From Erigeron canadensis (taxonomy: Eukaryota; Streptophyta; Magnoliopsida; Asterales; Asteraceae), in NCBI RefSeq assembly GCF_010389155.1, contig NC_057763.1:4774649-4838648 (forward strand): a DNA stretch of 64,000 nt, read 5' to 3'. Numbering within the stretch: the first letter of the stretch is position 1; the number at the start of each line of letters is the position of its first letter. The position numbers and the translations under genes were made by a program. Of this stretch, positions 10,776-21,364 are shown in pieces. Below the pieces are notes generated by a model, which was given only the letters and a program-made list of their open reading frames with translations, was not told where the DNA came from and did not search any database.

Positions 10776-11750
10776 TCAACGATTAGCTCTTTTCTTCTTC
10801 CTTTGGCGTCTATTTCGCCTTTTTGTTGATGATTCTGGTTTGTCGTGAAGAAAGGTTTGATCTTTGAAGGCTCGTTTTTCGTACTTGCGTTTTGATTCCT
10901 TCCAATATTTCTTAGGCACAAAATAGTATTTTGGGTCATCTGGTCGATTGGGTGGTTCGATAATATTGTCGACAAAATTAACTGGAGGCATATTGTGAAG
11001 ACCTTGTTCATTATTGGGCGAATATCTGACCCAAGTTCCCAGTGGATGGTGAATTACACCTTCTTGTGCTTTTGGTAATCTTGCATCTTGGATTTTTCTT
11101 GATCTCGTTCTATGATCCAACCTAGACTTTATCTTCTTGATCACTCTTTCAATTCTCTTCTTCTCCTTTTCATTATCTTCAAATTCTCTGAGACTTTCAA
11201 ACACCGCAGCACACTGTCTCAATGTCCCATCAGAGTATTTGCAAAGTTCTTCAAGTCTGAAGAATATTTTGTGTCCTTGATCACTGACGAATACAAACCC
11301 TCTTGGATTATCAAATATAGCACCAGTATTGAAGTTTTCCAGATTGATTCCTTGGATTCTCTGATTTGGCACCGTGAGATTAACTTTCTTTCTTCTCTTT
11401 TCAATAGCCAATTGAAAGTCATTTTGTGTCTGACTTAGGATAAGGCTGTCCATATATCTGTTGATCGCATAATATGCTTCTTGATTCTCAGGATCTTGTT
11501 GAACAAGCTTACTTCCAAAGTGATGAAGAAGAAAGATCAAGTCATCAACAGACAGAAGATTGAGTCTCGCTTCTCCGAACATGTACTGACGCCCATCTTC
11601 TCTTTTAACAACAAACCACATAAGCCCTGGAGGTCTCGCAAATCCTGGTTCACGCCATTCTTTGAAGTGGAAACCAATTACTTCAACAATTTTCATTTTA
11701 AACTGGTTTTTCCACATTTTGCTAGCTTTTTGGCTTTTGGCTTTCAACAT
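10776..11750 (-). pseudogene. extra 3' gene of copia element A, C-terminal part
   Basis: The 324-residue frame is basic overall and has no pol motifs. Visible blocks are FHFKEWREPGFARPPGLMWF, FGEARLNLLSVDDLIFLLHHFG and DPENQEAYYAINRYMDSL, then a Lys/Arg-rich C-terminus (STKRRNRRQRKKKRANR) that could be a nuclear localisation or nucleic-acid-binding tail. It is the end of the long gene that starts at 15044. The ATG at 11750 is probably internal because similar sequence continues upstream in another frame. Function unknown; such downstream genes in copia elements are sometimes called envelope-like, but I see no membrane segment. Confidence 0.65.
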
Positions 11751-11803
11751 ATCTTCTAAGTACTTGTTTCTTTGGTGATCAAACTCGTATGCTCTTCGTG
11801 CTC

Positions 11804-13027
11804 TTAGTTCATCAATGTTGATCTTTTATAGCTCTTGTTTTCCTGAGAAGCCTTTTCTTCAAGGAATTTTGTTAATTTGAACAGATTTGGGTGAATGGTG
11901 AGGTAATTGATTCTTTTCCTTTTATTAGTTCGAAAACCTCCTTCATTATTTTGGACAGGTGGTGCTCTTGGGTTGATATGAATTTGGGGATGATTGAGGT
12001 GATGGATGAGTTGGTCAAAGTTCATTTGATTGAGTAACGGTTTTGGTTGAGGGACTTTTGGGTAGTTATCAAAGCTTGGGGGAGGAAGATCGTCATTGTC
12101 AGAAGAGTTGTTGTCATCATTAAGATCATTTTCATTACCTCCAAAATCAAAATCATCGATATCTTGAGTTTCATCATTATTTGCATCTTCAACAATCACA
12201 GTGGGATCAAGACTGAGACCTCGAGATTGAGCATCATCTCTCATGTCAGAACTATGAATAACTTCTGTTGCAGCGCTAGCTCCAGCCACTAAATCTTCCA
12301 CATTAACTTCTTCAGTTCGCTCCATATTCTCCCCCTCGTGCTGATCCTGATCATCAGGATCATCACGCCTCTGATGCGTTACTGCAGTTGACTTACATGA
12401 AGCTTCTAGTTCGGTTATTCTTTTAAGTGCCGCTTCGAGTTGAGCCTCTTTTAAGAATCGATCTTGAGCTGCTTGATCTTGGGAAAGTTTGAGTTGGTGC
12501 ATATGATCAAAGCGAGCTTGAATGGATGCTTGAATGGATGCTTGAATTGAAAGATCGAAAGAATCGGTTTGTCCCTCAAGAGAAAGAAGATTGGCAAGAA
12601 GAGAGTCATAGAGAGAATCAAGATTTGCACGGCTTTCGGAAGGCATTGGACCAGAGAATATTTTAGGAAGTGAAGAAGAAGATGATGGGTGGGGCGAGGA
12701 TGGTTCAAGAGGTAGCGTTGGTTTTGGTGGGCGAGGATTAGAGTGGGGAAGAAGTCCAGCGGCTTCAAGATCTTGAAAGAGTTGTCTTTCTTCAGGATTA
12801 GCTTTAAGCCTAATGCCGTCTGGATTTGGAGGAGGGCTAGAAGTTGAAGAGGATGATGGAGAAGTGACCGGGGCTTTTCCTTTATCCATAGGAGTACGGA
12901 GCACTATGGTTGGTGGCGGTTGAGATGAAAGAGCATGAGCGACCGACGTAGATGTCGTTTGCACAATTGTAGGCTCCGTAGGGTTTACAGTGTGGCCTGA
13001 ATGGTTTTGGCCATCCGGGCTTCCCAA
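11804..13027 (-). pseudogene. extra 3' gene of copia element A, Ser/Pro-rich and acidic middle part
   Basis: The 407-residue frame is low-complexity: Pro/Ser/Thr-rich at the N-terminus, then a possible coiled coil (about residues 130-215, with a QASIQASIQA repeat encoded by 12-bp repeats at 12520-12550), then an acidic Asp/Asn tract (DDNNSSDNDD). It has no enzymatic motif. It is offset by a frameshift from the frames on both sides, so it is a segment of one broken gene, not a separate protein. Confidence 0.55.
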
Positions 13028-13128
13028 TGATTTATGAAGCGATTGCTAGACATTGGTTGTTTCATAACAAATTGGCTGAGCACGAATGCCAAGCACAATG
13101 TTCCGGTTGGTGAGTCGTCCGGAGTCTC

Positions 13129-14118
13129 CTAAAGAGCCCGTTGAACTGGGAGTTTTACCTTGAAATGCACGGCAAGCCTAGCTTCTTCAAAGCTTAACTC
13201 TGCAATGCCTGTCAATGTAACTTGTGGTAAGAACACATAGACAGGACTTCCAGACACTCCTTGAGATGGTGGAACCACCGACTCTCGGTCTGTTGTAGCA
13301 ACATTCAAAGAATGTGCGTGCTCAAAAGTATGTGTCCTAGGGGATCTAGACTCTATTGTGTGAGCAAACGAAGTTGGGAGAGAGGCAGAAGTCTCCACTG
13401 CTTCAATATCAACATTCTCCGAATGAGAAGTCGATAGTGGATGCGGTTGGTGCCTGTGCAGTGATGAAACTGGATCCTGTAGAGAGGATCCAGAGTAGCG
13501 AGAAGGTGTAGAATGCGAGGTTGGGGAGTCCTCGGCTTCTATCCTAGTGGTGGCATCCCGGTTAATTGGTAGAACTGTCGGAGGGCCATCGTTTTCTTTT
13601 TGCCCTATACTTAACCCGAACCACACATTCTCTCCATTATGTTTTTCAACCTCACCCTCAAGACCACCTTGTTCCTCCGGAATATCAAATAGAACGTCAT
13701 TCAATGGAGGTTCACTATCATGATGAGATGAGGATTGTTCTTCTTGAGATTCCTCAGGAATTGGTAGGAGAGGAGTTCTCACACAGACAACAAATTTTGG
13801 AATTTGACGTTGTCGTTCAGTAGAAGATGATGAAGATGGTGAAGAATGAGTTTCAGAAGAAGAAGATGAAGTAGTGAGAGGAGAAGGAGCGGTGAAAGAT
13901 GGAGTTGTTGTTGATTTAGACTTTGATTTTTTATGTTTCTTTCTTTGAGGAGCAGATGATTCAGGTATTTCGGTTGCAGAAGAGGAAGAAGACGAATTAA
14001 TAGATGAGCCAGGTGCCGATTCTACTCCAGACCCCTCTTTTCTTTTCCTAGACCTATGACCCTCTCTTGGCAACCTATGCGAGCGTGGGGAAGGCACAGC
14101 TCGGTGGTGAGCCGCCAT
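13129..14118 (-). pseudogene. extra 3' gene of copia element A, Ser-rich linker with basic patch
   Basis: The 329-residue frame is in the same frame as the preceding segment (14622-14137), separated only by a TGA at about 14137 and six sense codons, so the split is one nonsense codon. It starts with a basic patch (SRKRKEGSG; KKHKKSKSKS further in) that could be a nuclear signal, followed by a Ser/His/Thr-rich disordered region. No catalytic motif is visible. Confidence 0.55.
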
Positions 14119-14136
14119 ACGCTCGTCTAAATACTC

Positions 14137-15044
14137 TCAGTATATCCTGAGATCAGGATTATCTATAGGCACCTGGCGAAGCAGAGTTTCAGGAATCGGC
14201 ATGAAGTGAATTGATTCAATTCTGTTATTTGTATAAACACTTCGGAAACTTGAAATGAATGCACGCCTTGAGTTGGGAAACCGTTGAATGTTATCGTTGT
14301 TGTTGACAAAGTGTGCTACAATGACATACAAGAAATGGATGAAAGCAATATATTTCTTGTTAGCTGTGAACTTTCCATTTACTTGTAGTCTTAGATGATC
14401 AAATGCAATCGCTGCAAAGTCCAGATGTACATCGAATGCAATCCCAAAAAGATATGAAAGAGTAGCCTTTGTAAAGTCATCTTGACCTTTGCGAGATGGT
14501 GACAAGCAATTGTTGATTATTGAGCAAAGGGTGTGCCACAACGGGTGGAAGTTCTTCTTTCTTAATTTGCTTAGGGCTGCAATCTCTCCATCATAACCTA
14601 ACTCATGTACGCGATGTAGCATCTCAAGTGTTGGTGGAGTTGCAACAAAACTTGTTTCTCCTGGTCTTGAATCAGCAGTAGGGAATTGTAAGATAGTATG
14701 GAAATCACTGAGATTGAATGTAAACTGCTGTGAAACACCATCAGTAGTCTGGAGAGAGAAACGGAAGAAGGGACAAGTTCTTCCCTTGCGGGAACGTATT
14801 CAATGGTTCGCCACATCTGAAATAGGAGTTCCTCTTCAATGCCTTCGGCAGTAATGGTTAAAACATTAAGCATTGGGTGATATGAAAGCATCACCGGGAT
14901 TATTCCGAAAGGACATGTGAATGGGATCATGAGACGAAAATTATTCGTCATTTGTTCTGTAGCACCATCTTGTAGAAAATCCATTCTGAAATTAACAAGA
15001 AGACGAATGGGAAACATTGTTTCCAGGGTTAAGTTAAACACCAA
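14137..15044 (-). pseudogene. extra 3' gene of copia element A, conserved N-terminal domain
   Basis: This is the start of the extra gene. Two overlapping frames (15044 to about 14770, then through 14137) read as one protein after a single frameshift near 14770. The best preserved block is LHRVHELGYDGEIAALSKL followed by KNFHPLWHTLCSIINNCLSP and a hydrophobic stretch with DVHLDFAAIAFDHL. From memory, this kind of domain recurs in extra genes of copia elements in Asteraceae, sometimes labelled longin-like or unknown. Element B has a comparable domain at the same place (21922 onward). Function unknown. Confidence 0.6.
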
Positions 15045-15060
15045 GATTTATCTAACACTG

Positions 15061-15370
15061 TTTATTCACAAAAGATGTAAAGGTAGTACAACAAGGCGTT
15101 CGATACCTTACATCTTAAGGAAAAACAATGTAAGATGGGGAAAAAAAACTTTTAGTTTTATTTGAAAAATAAGTTGAACATACACCCCGTTTTACAGAAG
15201 ATGCAAGGACAGTACATCAAGGCGTTCAATGTCTTGCTTCTAAAGAAAACTTGATGTATGGCAACAGTATGTTTGAAATATATTAATGAATATACAACCT
15301 TTTTCACAAAAGATGTAAAGATAGTACATCAAGGCGTTCGATACCTTACTTCTTAAAGAAAAAAGGATGT
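15061..15370 (-). repeat. three diverged copies of a ~65-bp repeat in the leader
   Basis: The repeats at about 15061-15125, 15188-15255 and 15300-15370 each contain GTACA(T/A)CAAGGCGTTC (15086-15101, 15212-15227, 15324-15339) with similar flanks (AAAGATG(T/C)AA before, CTTAC(A/T)TCTTAA after). The sense form GAACGCCTTGATGTAC is also present, identical, in element B at 21140-21155 just after pol. Confidence 0.8.
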
Positions 15371-15898
15371 CTAATCAAAAATATGTACAAGAGGAAATGT
15401 GGCAACCAATATGTGTGATCTCAGGTAGATTAATGAACATTAGAATGATCACAAATGAAAAAAGATGTGAGAGCACAATGAAATGTATCTTATGCATAAT
15501 AAGATCTTGAAGAAAAAAAAAATTTTGGGCAGAGTAACACTTTATAAAGATGAAAATTTTAAGAATCAATACCAGTATGATATACTGATATTATGCAAAG
15601 CATCAAGATATCAAGTAAATACTTGATATCGATGCACTTGCAAAGATAACACATTCAACAAATATAGATAAAGCACAAAATAACCAGTTGAGCAATCATA
15701 ACAGATAAGCATGCATGTATGTAAAGTAATTCTAGCATATAGTATATTCACAAAATAAGCATAAATTAAATCAATGAAATAGGAAAGATAGAATACCCGA
15801 ATACTCAACAAAGATAATGACACAAGATCCGTAAGAGTCAATAATCACCCCTGGGAAAAATCATGAAAACTTATGAAAAACTGGTAAATGATTATTAA
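15371..15898 (-). other. AT-rich leader region of copia element A
   Basis: No coding signal. With the flanking repeat blocks it forms the 1.3-kb region between the internal promoter-like block and the first conserved codons of the extra gene. An intron or insertion could explain the length, but I saw no decisive splice sites. Confidence 0.4.
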
Positions 15899-16212
15899 AA
15901 AGAATAAACCCGGTATTTCAGAGACAATGATATGAAAACCGTATTTCATAATCAAAGATATGAAAACCGGTTTGACAGTATCAAAAGATATGAACCGGTA
16001 TTTCATAATCAAAGATATGAAACCGGTATTACATAATCTATGATATGAAGTCCGGTAAATCATAAGCGAAATATTGAAACTGGTATTACATAACCAAAAG
16101 ACATGAAAACCGATTTTATTGTTTGAGGAATTGAAAAACCCGTAATAGTAAGTATAAAGAAAATGAAAGCCTGTATTTGGAACAATGATTATACGTGAAA
16201 ACCGATTTTTTT
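15899..16212 (-). repeat. ~29-bp diverged tandem repeats with AACCGG core
   Basis: About ten degenerate units of roughly 29 bp, each like GATATGAAAACCGGTATTTC plus ATAATCAAA, for example starting near 15928, 15957, 15987, 16014, 16041 and 16071. The shared core is AACCGG/CCGGTT. They lie downstream of the internal TATA box, in the presumed transcribed leader. Confidence 0.75.
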
Positions 16213-16352
16213 TGCCTGATAGAAGAGTAAATGCCGGAAATCCTTGAATCACAAATATTGAACTAATGCCGGATTTAGAGAAAGCCGGTTTTAAAGAAGG
16301 AAAAGAAAACTTAGAAAAATTTGGAAAAAATTAAATGAGGGTCAACGAGGGG

Positions 16353-16445
16353 TATTTATAGCGGTCAAAGCCGGGATTTACCCCGGTTGTTTCGACCCGT
16401 TTGACTTGACCCGGTTTGACCAGACTTGACCCGGTTCGGTCAAAA
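16353..16445 (-). promoter_or_regulatory. internal promoter-like block with TATA box and W-box cluster
   Basis: On the minus strand TATAAATA lies at 16360-16353 in a CTATAAATACCCC context. Upstream of it, within 80 bp, are six W-box cores TTGAC/GTCAA (at 16364-68, 16401-05, 16406-10, 16416-20, 16426-30 and 16439-43), mostly as TTGACC-type sites, interleaved with CCGGTT. W-boxes are the binding sites of WRKY factors. The block sits between pol and the extra gene, so it may drive a separate transcript; this is inference from sequence. Confidence 0.6.
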
Positions 16446-16498
16446 CCGTTTTTTTTTTTATTTGGTCAAATTCTTAAGGTAAAGAAATATGGACAAAA

Positions 16499-16560
16499 CT
16501 CCCCCTAGGAAAATTATACAGACAAACACACATATAAAAGATTTACAAACTTCCCCTAAA
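16499..16560 (-). promoter_or_regulatory. two internal polypurine tracts
   Basis: The minus strand reads CTAGGGGGAG (16508-16499) and TTTAGGGGAA (16560-16551), close to the terminal tract CTAAGGGGGAGA at 10758. They lie about 125-185 bp after the pol stop. Several PPT-like copies near pol have been described for Sirevirus-type copia elements (from memory). They could be extra plus-strand priming sites. Confidence 0.6.
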
Positions 16561-16683
16561 AACATGCATTCTACCCTTTTTCTCCCCTTCAAACATTGCA
16601 TATAAGAGCAAGTAAGCAGATGGCAAGTGTTTAACCAGAAAATAAACATAGAGAGCATGTTATTAGGCATATTTGTTTGAAGA

Positions 16684-17212
16684 TCAAGCATACCCTAACT
16701 TAGAGATCAATAAGTAAACCGTTGGCAGGTCTAAGTTGTTAGTGAACAGATTAGCAAGTTGGTAGTCAGTTGGAACAAAGTAAAGTTCGATGTTACCTTT
16801 TTCGACATGGTCTTTGATAAAATGATACCTTACATCGATGTGCTTTGTCGTGTGTGTTGAACAGGGTTGCAAAGATGGCGATAGCACTTTTGGGGTCACA
16901 GTAGATTGGTATCCGATCATATTTGAATCCATAGTCAGAAAGCTGAGTTTTTCATCACAGAACTTGTGAGCACAACTTGCAGCAGCCACGTATTCAGCCT
17001 CAGCAGTTGAGGTGGACACACAAGATTGTTTCTTTGAGGACAACCGACTAACTTGTCTCCTAGAAACTGTACACTCCCTGAAGTACTTTTGCGGTCTAAC
17101 TTGCATCCCCGCATGATCTGCATCTGAAAGGCTATTAACTCGAATCCGGTATCTTTTGGGTACCATAACCAAGATTTATAGTTCCTTTAAGATACCACAA
17201 GATTCGTTTTAA
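16684..17212 (-). pseudogene. copia pol, RNase H end (element A)
   Basis: This reads from the gap edge leftward: ILKGTINLG, then AFSDADHAG in one frame and DRKSTSGSVQFLGDKLV in another (a frameshift near 17080), then STAEAEYVAAASCAH and the C-terminal THTTKHIDVRYHFIKDHVEK. These are the RNase H motifs of Ty1/copia pol; TKHIDVRYHFI is typical of Tork/Sirevirus-side lineages. Upstream pol continues into the N gap, so its truncation here reflects the assembly. The last residues before the stop near 16684 are normal for the family. Confidence 0.85.
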
Positions 17213-17312
17213 NNNNNNNNNNNNNNNNNNNNNNNNNNNNNNNNNNNNNNNNNNNNNNNNNNNNNNNNNNNNNNNNNNNNNNNNNNNNNNNNNNNNNNNN
17301 NNNNNNNNNNNN
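17213..17312. other. assembly gap of exactly 100 N
   Basis: A run of 100 N is the usual placeholder for a gap of unknown size. Left of it pol of element A is cut in RNase H; right of it element B starts in the C-terminal part of gag. Several kilobases are expected to be missing (the rest of element A pol, gag and 5' LTR, and the 5' LTR and gag of element B). Confidence 0.98.
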
Positions 17313-18195
17313 CTTTACCTCCTAAGTCAAGTGAGTCCTCAACTCTAAAGCTAAAACCCCCCGCTGAGCCAAAGTCCAAAGGCCAGCAGCCTGAAAAAAA
17401 AACATTTTGGTAAGAATGGAAAATCAAATCCACAATTTGTCAAGGCAGGTACAAAGTGTACTGCCAGATTAAAATTTGGAAGGAGGTGCATCCTCTTCTG
17501 TTGAAAAACAAATTGTCAAAACTCCTCCTCAAAACAAAAGATAAAACAATCTGCTCAGAAAGGAGCATACATCGAAAAGAAAAAGGAGGTCAATGTTCCA
17601 CTGAACCAATTGTTTTATATTCAAAACTGGAGAGAACCCTCCAGTTTCCTCATCCAGTTCAACACCTAGTCAAGCACATGGGACTTCTCGAAGAAGTCCA
17701 GTGGACCCATCAAGAAAGATGGTTCACAAAAATAACTGATCACTAACTTGGGTGTGCAGGGCGATCGACAAAATATTTGGTATCTGGACAGCGCAGCTGG
17801 CCGGACTATGACCGGATGTAAGCCCCTGCTGGAAGAGTTCACTGCATGTGATGGACCTGCGTGACATTTGGTAATGATGGAAGTGGGAAAACTGAGGATA
17901 TGGTGTTGTTGACAATGGGCATTCATTCACTAAGGTTGCATTTGTAAATGGTTTGAAATATAACCTGATAAGTGTCAGTCAACTTTGTGATGATGGATAT
18001 AGGGTACTGTTCGACATTGCTCAAGGCACTGTTTTTAACAAGGATTGGAAGGTAGTAATGATTGCACCAAGAAAAGGGAATGTGTACATCATGAACATGG
18101 AGCCCTCCAAGAGCATTGTTTCTATGTCAAGGCTGATGAGGACACCAACTGGCTGTGGCATAAACGGTTATCCCATCTTACTTCAAAAACATTAA
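17313..18195 (+). pseudogene. copia gag C-terminus, protease and start of GAG-pre-integrase (broken)
   Basis: Gag ends with a Lys/Gln/Pro linker (PKSKGQQPEKK, then TFW). The protease signature at about 17779 reads WYLDSAAGRTMTG in place of the usual WxxDSGxSxHMTG, so the catalytic Asp is kept but the following Gly is lost. It continues as KYNLISVSQLCDDGYRVLF (17953 onward), the conserved stretch before the pre-integrase zinc region. At least three frameshifts or stops interrupt it. A CPGCEMGKKK zinc-knuckle-like motif follows at about 18260 in yet another frame. Confidence 0.8.
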
Positions 18196-19155
18196 CAAGT
18201 TGTCAAGAAAGCAACTAGTTGATGGGATACCTTTGTTTTCCTTTAAAAGGGAGAAGCCATGTCCAGGGTGTGAAATGGGCAAAAAGAAAGAGCCAGTTTC
18301 AAGACCAAACAGAATTTCAGCATCACTGAACCTCTTCACATGCTTCATATGGACCTTTTTGGTCCAGTGAATGTTCAAACTAAAGCTGGTAAAAGGTACA
18401 CTTTGGTTGTGGTCGATGAATACACCAGATTTTGTTGGGTGATATTTATCAGATCAAAGAGTGATGCATCTGGTGAAATTATCTCTCTCATCAAGCGAAT
18501 TGAGCTCAAGTTTACCAAGAAAGTTTGTCAGTTGCGAAGTGATAACGGTACAGAATTCATGAATAAAGAATTGGAGACATTTTGCACTGACACTGGCGTT
18601 TCTCAAAACTTCTCGTCAGCTCGTTCTCCAGAACAAAATGGTGTGGTTGAAAGGAAGAATCGCACATTGATTGAAGCTGCCAGAAGTATGTTATCTGAAT
18701 CTGGTCTTCCCACCTGTTTTTGGGCTGAAGCTGTAGCAACTGCGTGTCACACCCAAAACCGGTCAGTTTATGTCAAGAGACATAGGAAGACTGCCTATGA
18801 AGTCCTCAGGAATCGTAAGCCAAATGTTGGATATTTCCATGTATTTGGCTGTCCAGTTTACATTTTAAACGATTCCAGTCAGTTGGGAAAATTTGATGCA
18901 AAAGCTGACGAAGGTGTCTTTGTGGGGTATTCAAATATTAGAAAAGCCTATAGAGTTTATAATTATAGACTCCAAAAGGTACATGAGACAATTCATGTCA
19001 CGTTCGATGAATCAAATGAAGCAATCAACAAAAGACCAACCTTGATTTATCTTCAGTTGTCCCAGTTGATTTTGGTGTATCTGATCAGGTTCATCAATCA
19101 GTTAGTACACCAGAAAATGTTTCCAAACACCAAGTCTTGGAACCAGTTAAGGTAA
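18196..19155 (+). pseudogene. copia integrase (element B)
   Basis: The core domain is well kept from 18340: HMDLFGPVNV with the first catalytic Asp, LRSDNGTEFMN with the second, and SPEQNGVVERKNRTLIEAAR with the Glu. It then runs through FWAEAVATACHTQNR and FGCPVYILND into the FVGYS region. The zinc-binding His/Cys part lies just upstream (CPGCEMGKKK near 18260) in a different frame. It would insert the cDNA into chromosomes. Disrupted upstream and by a frameshift near 19070, so non-functional. Confidence 0.88.
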
Positions 19156-20392
19156 AGAAACTTCTGTGACACCTCATTCTATCCTTCTATCAGTTTTAAC
19201 CTACCTGAAAACTGGTAATTGGATCTGATGTGCGTGCCACAACAACATCAGAACCAGTTCAAGCTTCTCCAGTTCTTCAAGAGATACCTTTGTTTGAAGA
19301 TAATCATGTTAACTCTTCAGTTGACAATAATGATGAAGTTGAAGTAGTTTGGACTGATTCTCCTCCTGTTGCTGCAACAGTTGGAGATCGTCAGGTGTCT
19401 TGCACTGATGTTGTATTACACCAACCTAGTCAATACACTAAATGGACTGCTGCTCATCCCATTGAGCAGATTATTGGCAATCCAGATAGTGGGGTTCAGA
19501 CTAGAAGAGCCACAAGTGATCAATGCTTGAACGTCACCTTCTTATCACTAATTGAACCGAAGAAGATTGACGAGGCTATGGCAGATCCAAGCTGGGTTGA
19601 AGCTATGCAAGAAGAACTCAACCAGTTCGAAAGGAACAATGTTTGGGAGCTTGTTCCTTGTCCTCCAGGGTTAAAGAGAGAACCCATTGGAACGAGGTGG
19701 GTCTACCGGAACAAGATGGATGAAGATGGCAACGTTGTCAGAAACAAAGCTAGATTAGTTGCCAAGGGTTATTGTCAAGCAGAAGGTGTTGATTTCGATG
19801 AAACTTTTGCTCCAGTTGCAAGACTTGAAGCCATCAGAATTTTCTTGGCTTATGCTGCTCACTTACAATTCAAGGTTTTCCAGATGGATGTAAAAAGTGC
19901 GTTTCTGAATGGCACATTGGAAGAAGAAGTGTATGTTACGCAGACTCCAGGCTTCATAAATGAAAAGCATCCACATTGGGTATATAGACTGAACAAAGCT
20001 TTATATGGTCTTCGACAAGCCCCAAGAGCCTGGTATGATACTCTAACTAAACATCTTCTCAAAAATGGTTTTCAAAGAGGTGCAATAGATAATACCTTGT
20101 TCATCTTGAAAGAAAAGGTGATATCTTGCTGGTACAAATTTATGTTGATGATATTATATTTGGGTCAACTGATGATGGAATGTGTAAAAGGTTTTCAAAA
20201 ATTATGTCTCAAGAATATGAGATGAGTTTAATGGGTGAATTAACATTTTTCTTAGGTTTACAAATTAAACAAACCATGGATGGTATTTTTATTAACCAAG
20301 AAAAATATGTCAGAGATTTGTTGAGAAAATACAAATTTGATTCAATCCCATCAAAAACCACCTATTTCAGCTCCATTAAATTTGGACTCTGA
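19156..20392 (+). pseudogene. copia reverse transcriptase (element B)
   Basis: From 19560 the frame shows [20 protein letters not shown], then [54 protein letters not shown] and [16 protein letters not shown], the standard copia RT blocks. The catalytic [10 protein letters not shown] lies in a second frame (20126-20392), so a frameshift near 20130 splits the active site from the fingers and palm. A further break near 20390 precedes RNase H. The N-terminal 100 residues are the variable linker after integrase. Confidence 0.9.
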
Positions 20393-20407
20393 CCCAAATG
20401 GAAACCA

Positions 20408-21082
20408 GTGGACCAAAAAGAATATCGTGGAATGGTTGGTTCACTGATGTATCTAACTGCCAGTCGACCAGATATAATGTTTGCAACATGTTTATGTGCC
20501 AGATTTCAGGCAAATCCAAAAGAATCACACTTGCATGCTGTTAAACGCATTTTCAGGTACCTGAAAGGGTGCCCTAGCCTTGGTCTTTGGTATCCCAAAG
20601 GCTCAGGGTTAGATCTAATGGGTTATTCAGATTCAGATCATGCAGGTTGTAAGATTGATAGAAAATCCACAACTGGTGGATGTCATTTCCTAGGGGGAAA
20701 ACTGGTGAGTTGGACAAGTAAGAAGCAGACTTCAGTCTCAATGTCTACTGCTGAGGCAGAATACATTTCTGCGGCCAGTTGCTGTGCCCAGATTCTCTGG
20801 ATCAAAAACCAGTTACTTGATTATGGCATGAAATTTACAAGAACCCCAATCTTTTGTGACAACACCAGTGCTATTGCTATATCTCACAACCCAGTGATGC
20901 ACTCAAAGACAAAGCATATTGATATCAGGTATCACTTCATTCGTGATCATGTTATGAAAGGAGATATTGAAATACATTTCATCCCCACTGATAAACAGTT
21001 AGCTGATGTTTTTACAAAACCTCTTGATGAAAAGACTTTTAAACATCTCATCAGTGAACTGGGTATGTTAAATCCTCATTAA
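20408..21082 (+). pseudogene. copia RNase H and pol C-terminus (element B)
   Basis: The 224-residue frame begins with YRGMVGSLMYLTASRPDI and LHAVKRIFRYLKG, then RNase H motifs YSDSDHAGCKIDRKSTTG, STAEAEYISAASCCAQ and DNTSAIAISHNPVMHSKTKH, ending IDIRYHFIRDHVMKG and QLADVFTKPL. This segment is fully open and complete to the natural stop at 21082. It matches the lineage of element A (TKHID[IV]RYHFI[RK]DHV). Confidence 0.92.
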
Positions 21083-21190
21083 ACTGAAGAGGCCCTTCAG
21101 TTGAGGATGGTCCAGGTGATCCTTGATTGGTTGGAGATTGAACGCCTTGATGTACTCAAAGACTAGTCATTGATCAAATGGATCACATTT

Positions 21191-21204
21191 TTAGGGGGAA
21201 AAAG
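21191..21204 (+). promoter_or_regulatory. internal polypurine tract (element B)
   Basis: TTAGGGGGAAAAAG lies 109 bp after the pol stop. Its first ten bases (TTAGGGGGAA) are identical to the terminal PPT at 25773-25782. It may prime plus-strand DNA internally. Confidence 0.65.
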
Positions 21205-21364
21205 ACTCAAAATATTTTTCAAATAAATTATTGAAAAATGCAACTGAAGGTCATCAGTTGAAACTGGCATCTAAATTTTCTTTTGGTTGCTAGTTTGGTC
21301 TTGTCTCAAAATGGTGGTCAGCCAGATTTCATAACGTTGTGTTTTACTTGGTGGATACTTGTGA

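Larger units (their letters stand above)
10000..17212 (-). mobile_element. Ty1/copia element A (minus) with a long extra 3' gene
   Basis: In sense order (right to left): the RNase H end of pol running into the scaffold gap (17212-16684), two internal polypurine tracts (16560-16499), a TATA-containing block (16445-16353), a repeat-rich leader (16212-15061), a broken extra gene (15044-10776), the terminal polypurine tract (10758-10747) and a 3' LTR starting TGTTAAC at 10745. The 5' LTR, gag and most of pol are not in the assembled sequence. The layout matches element B at 17313-26700 and recalls Sirevirus-like copia elements that carry extra 3' genes. The left boundary near 10000 is not fixed. 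Confidence 0.75.

Noticed and set aside
17456..17746. 96-codon frame in the gag/protease region of element B
   Set aside because: Out-of-frame reading; the neighbouring frames give the gag tail and protease motifs.
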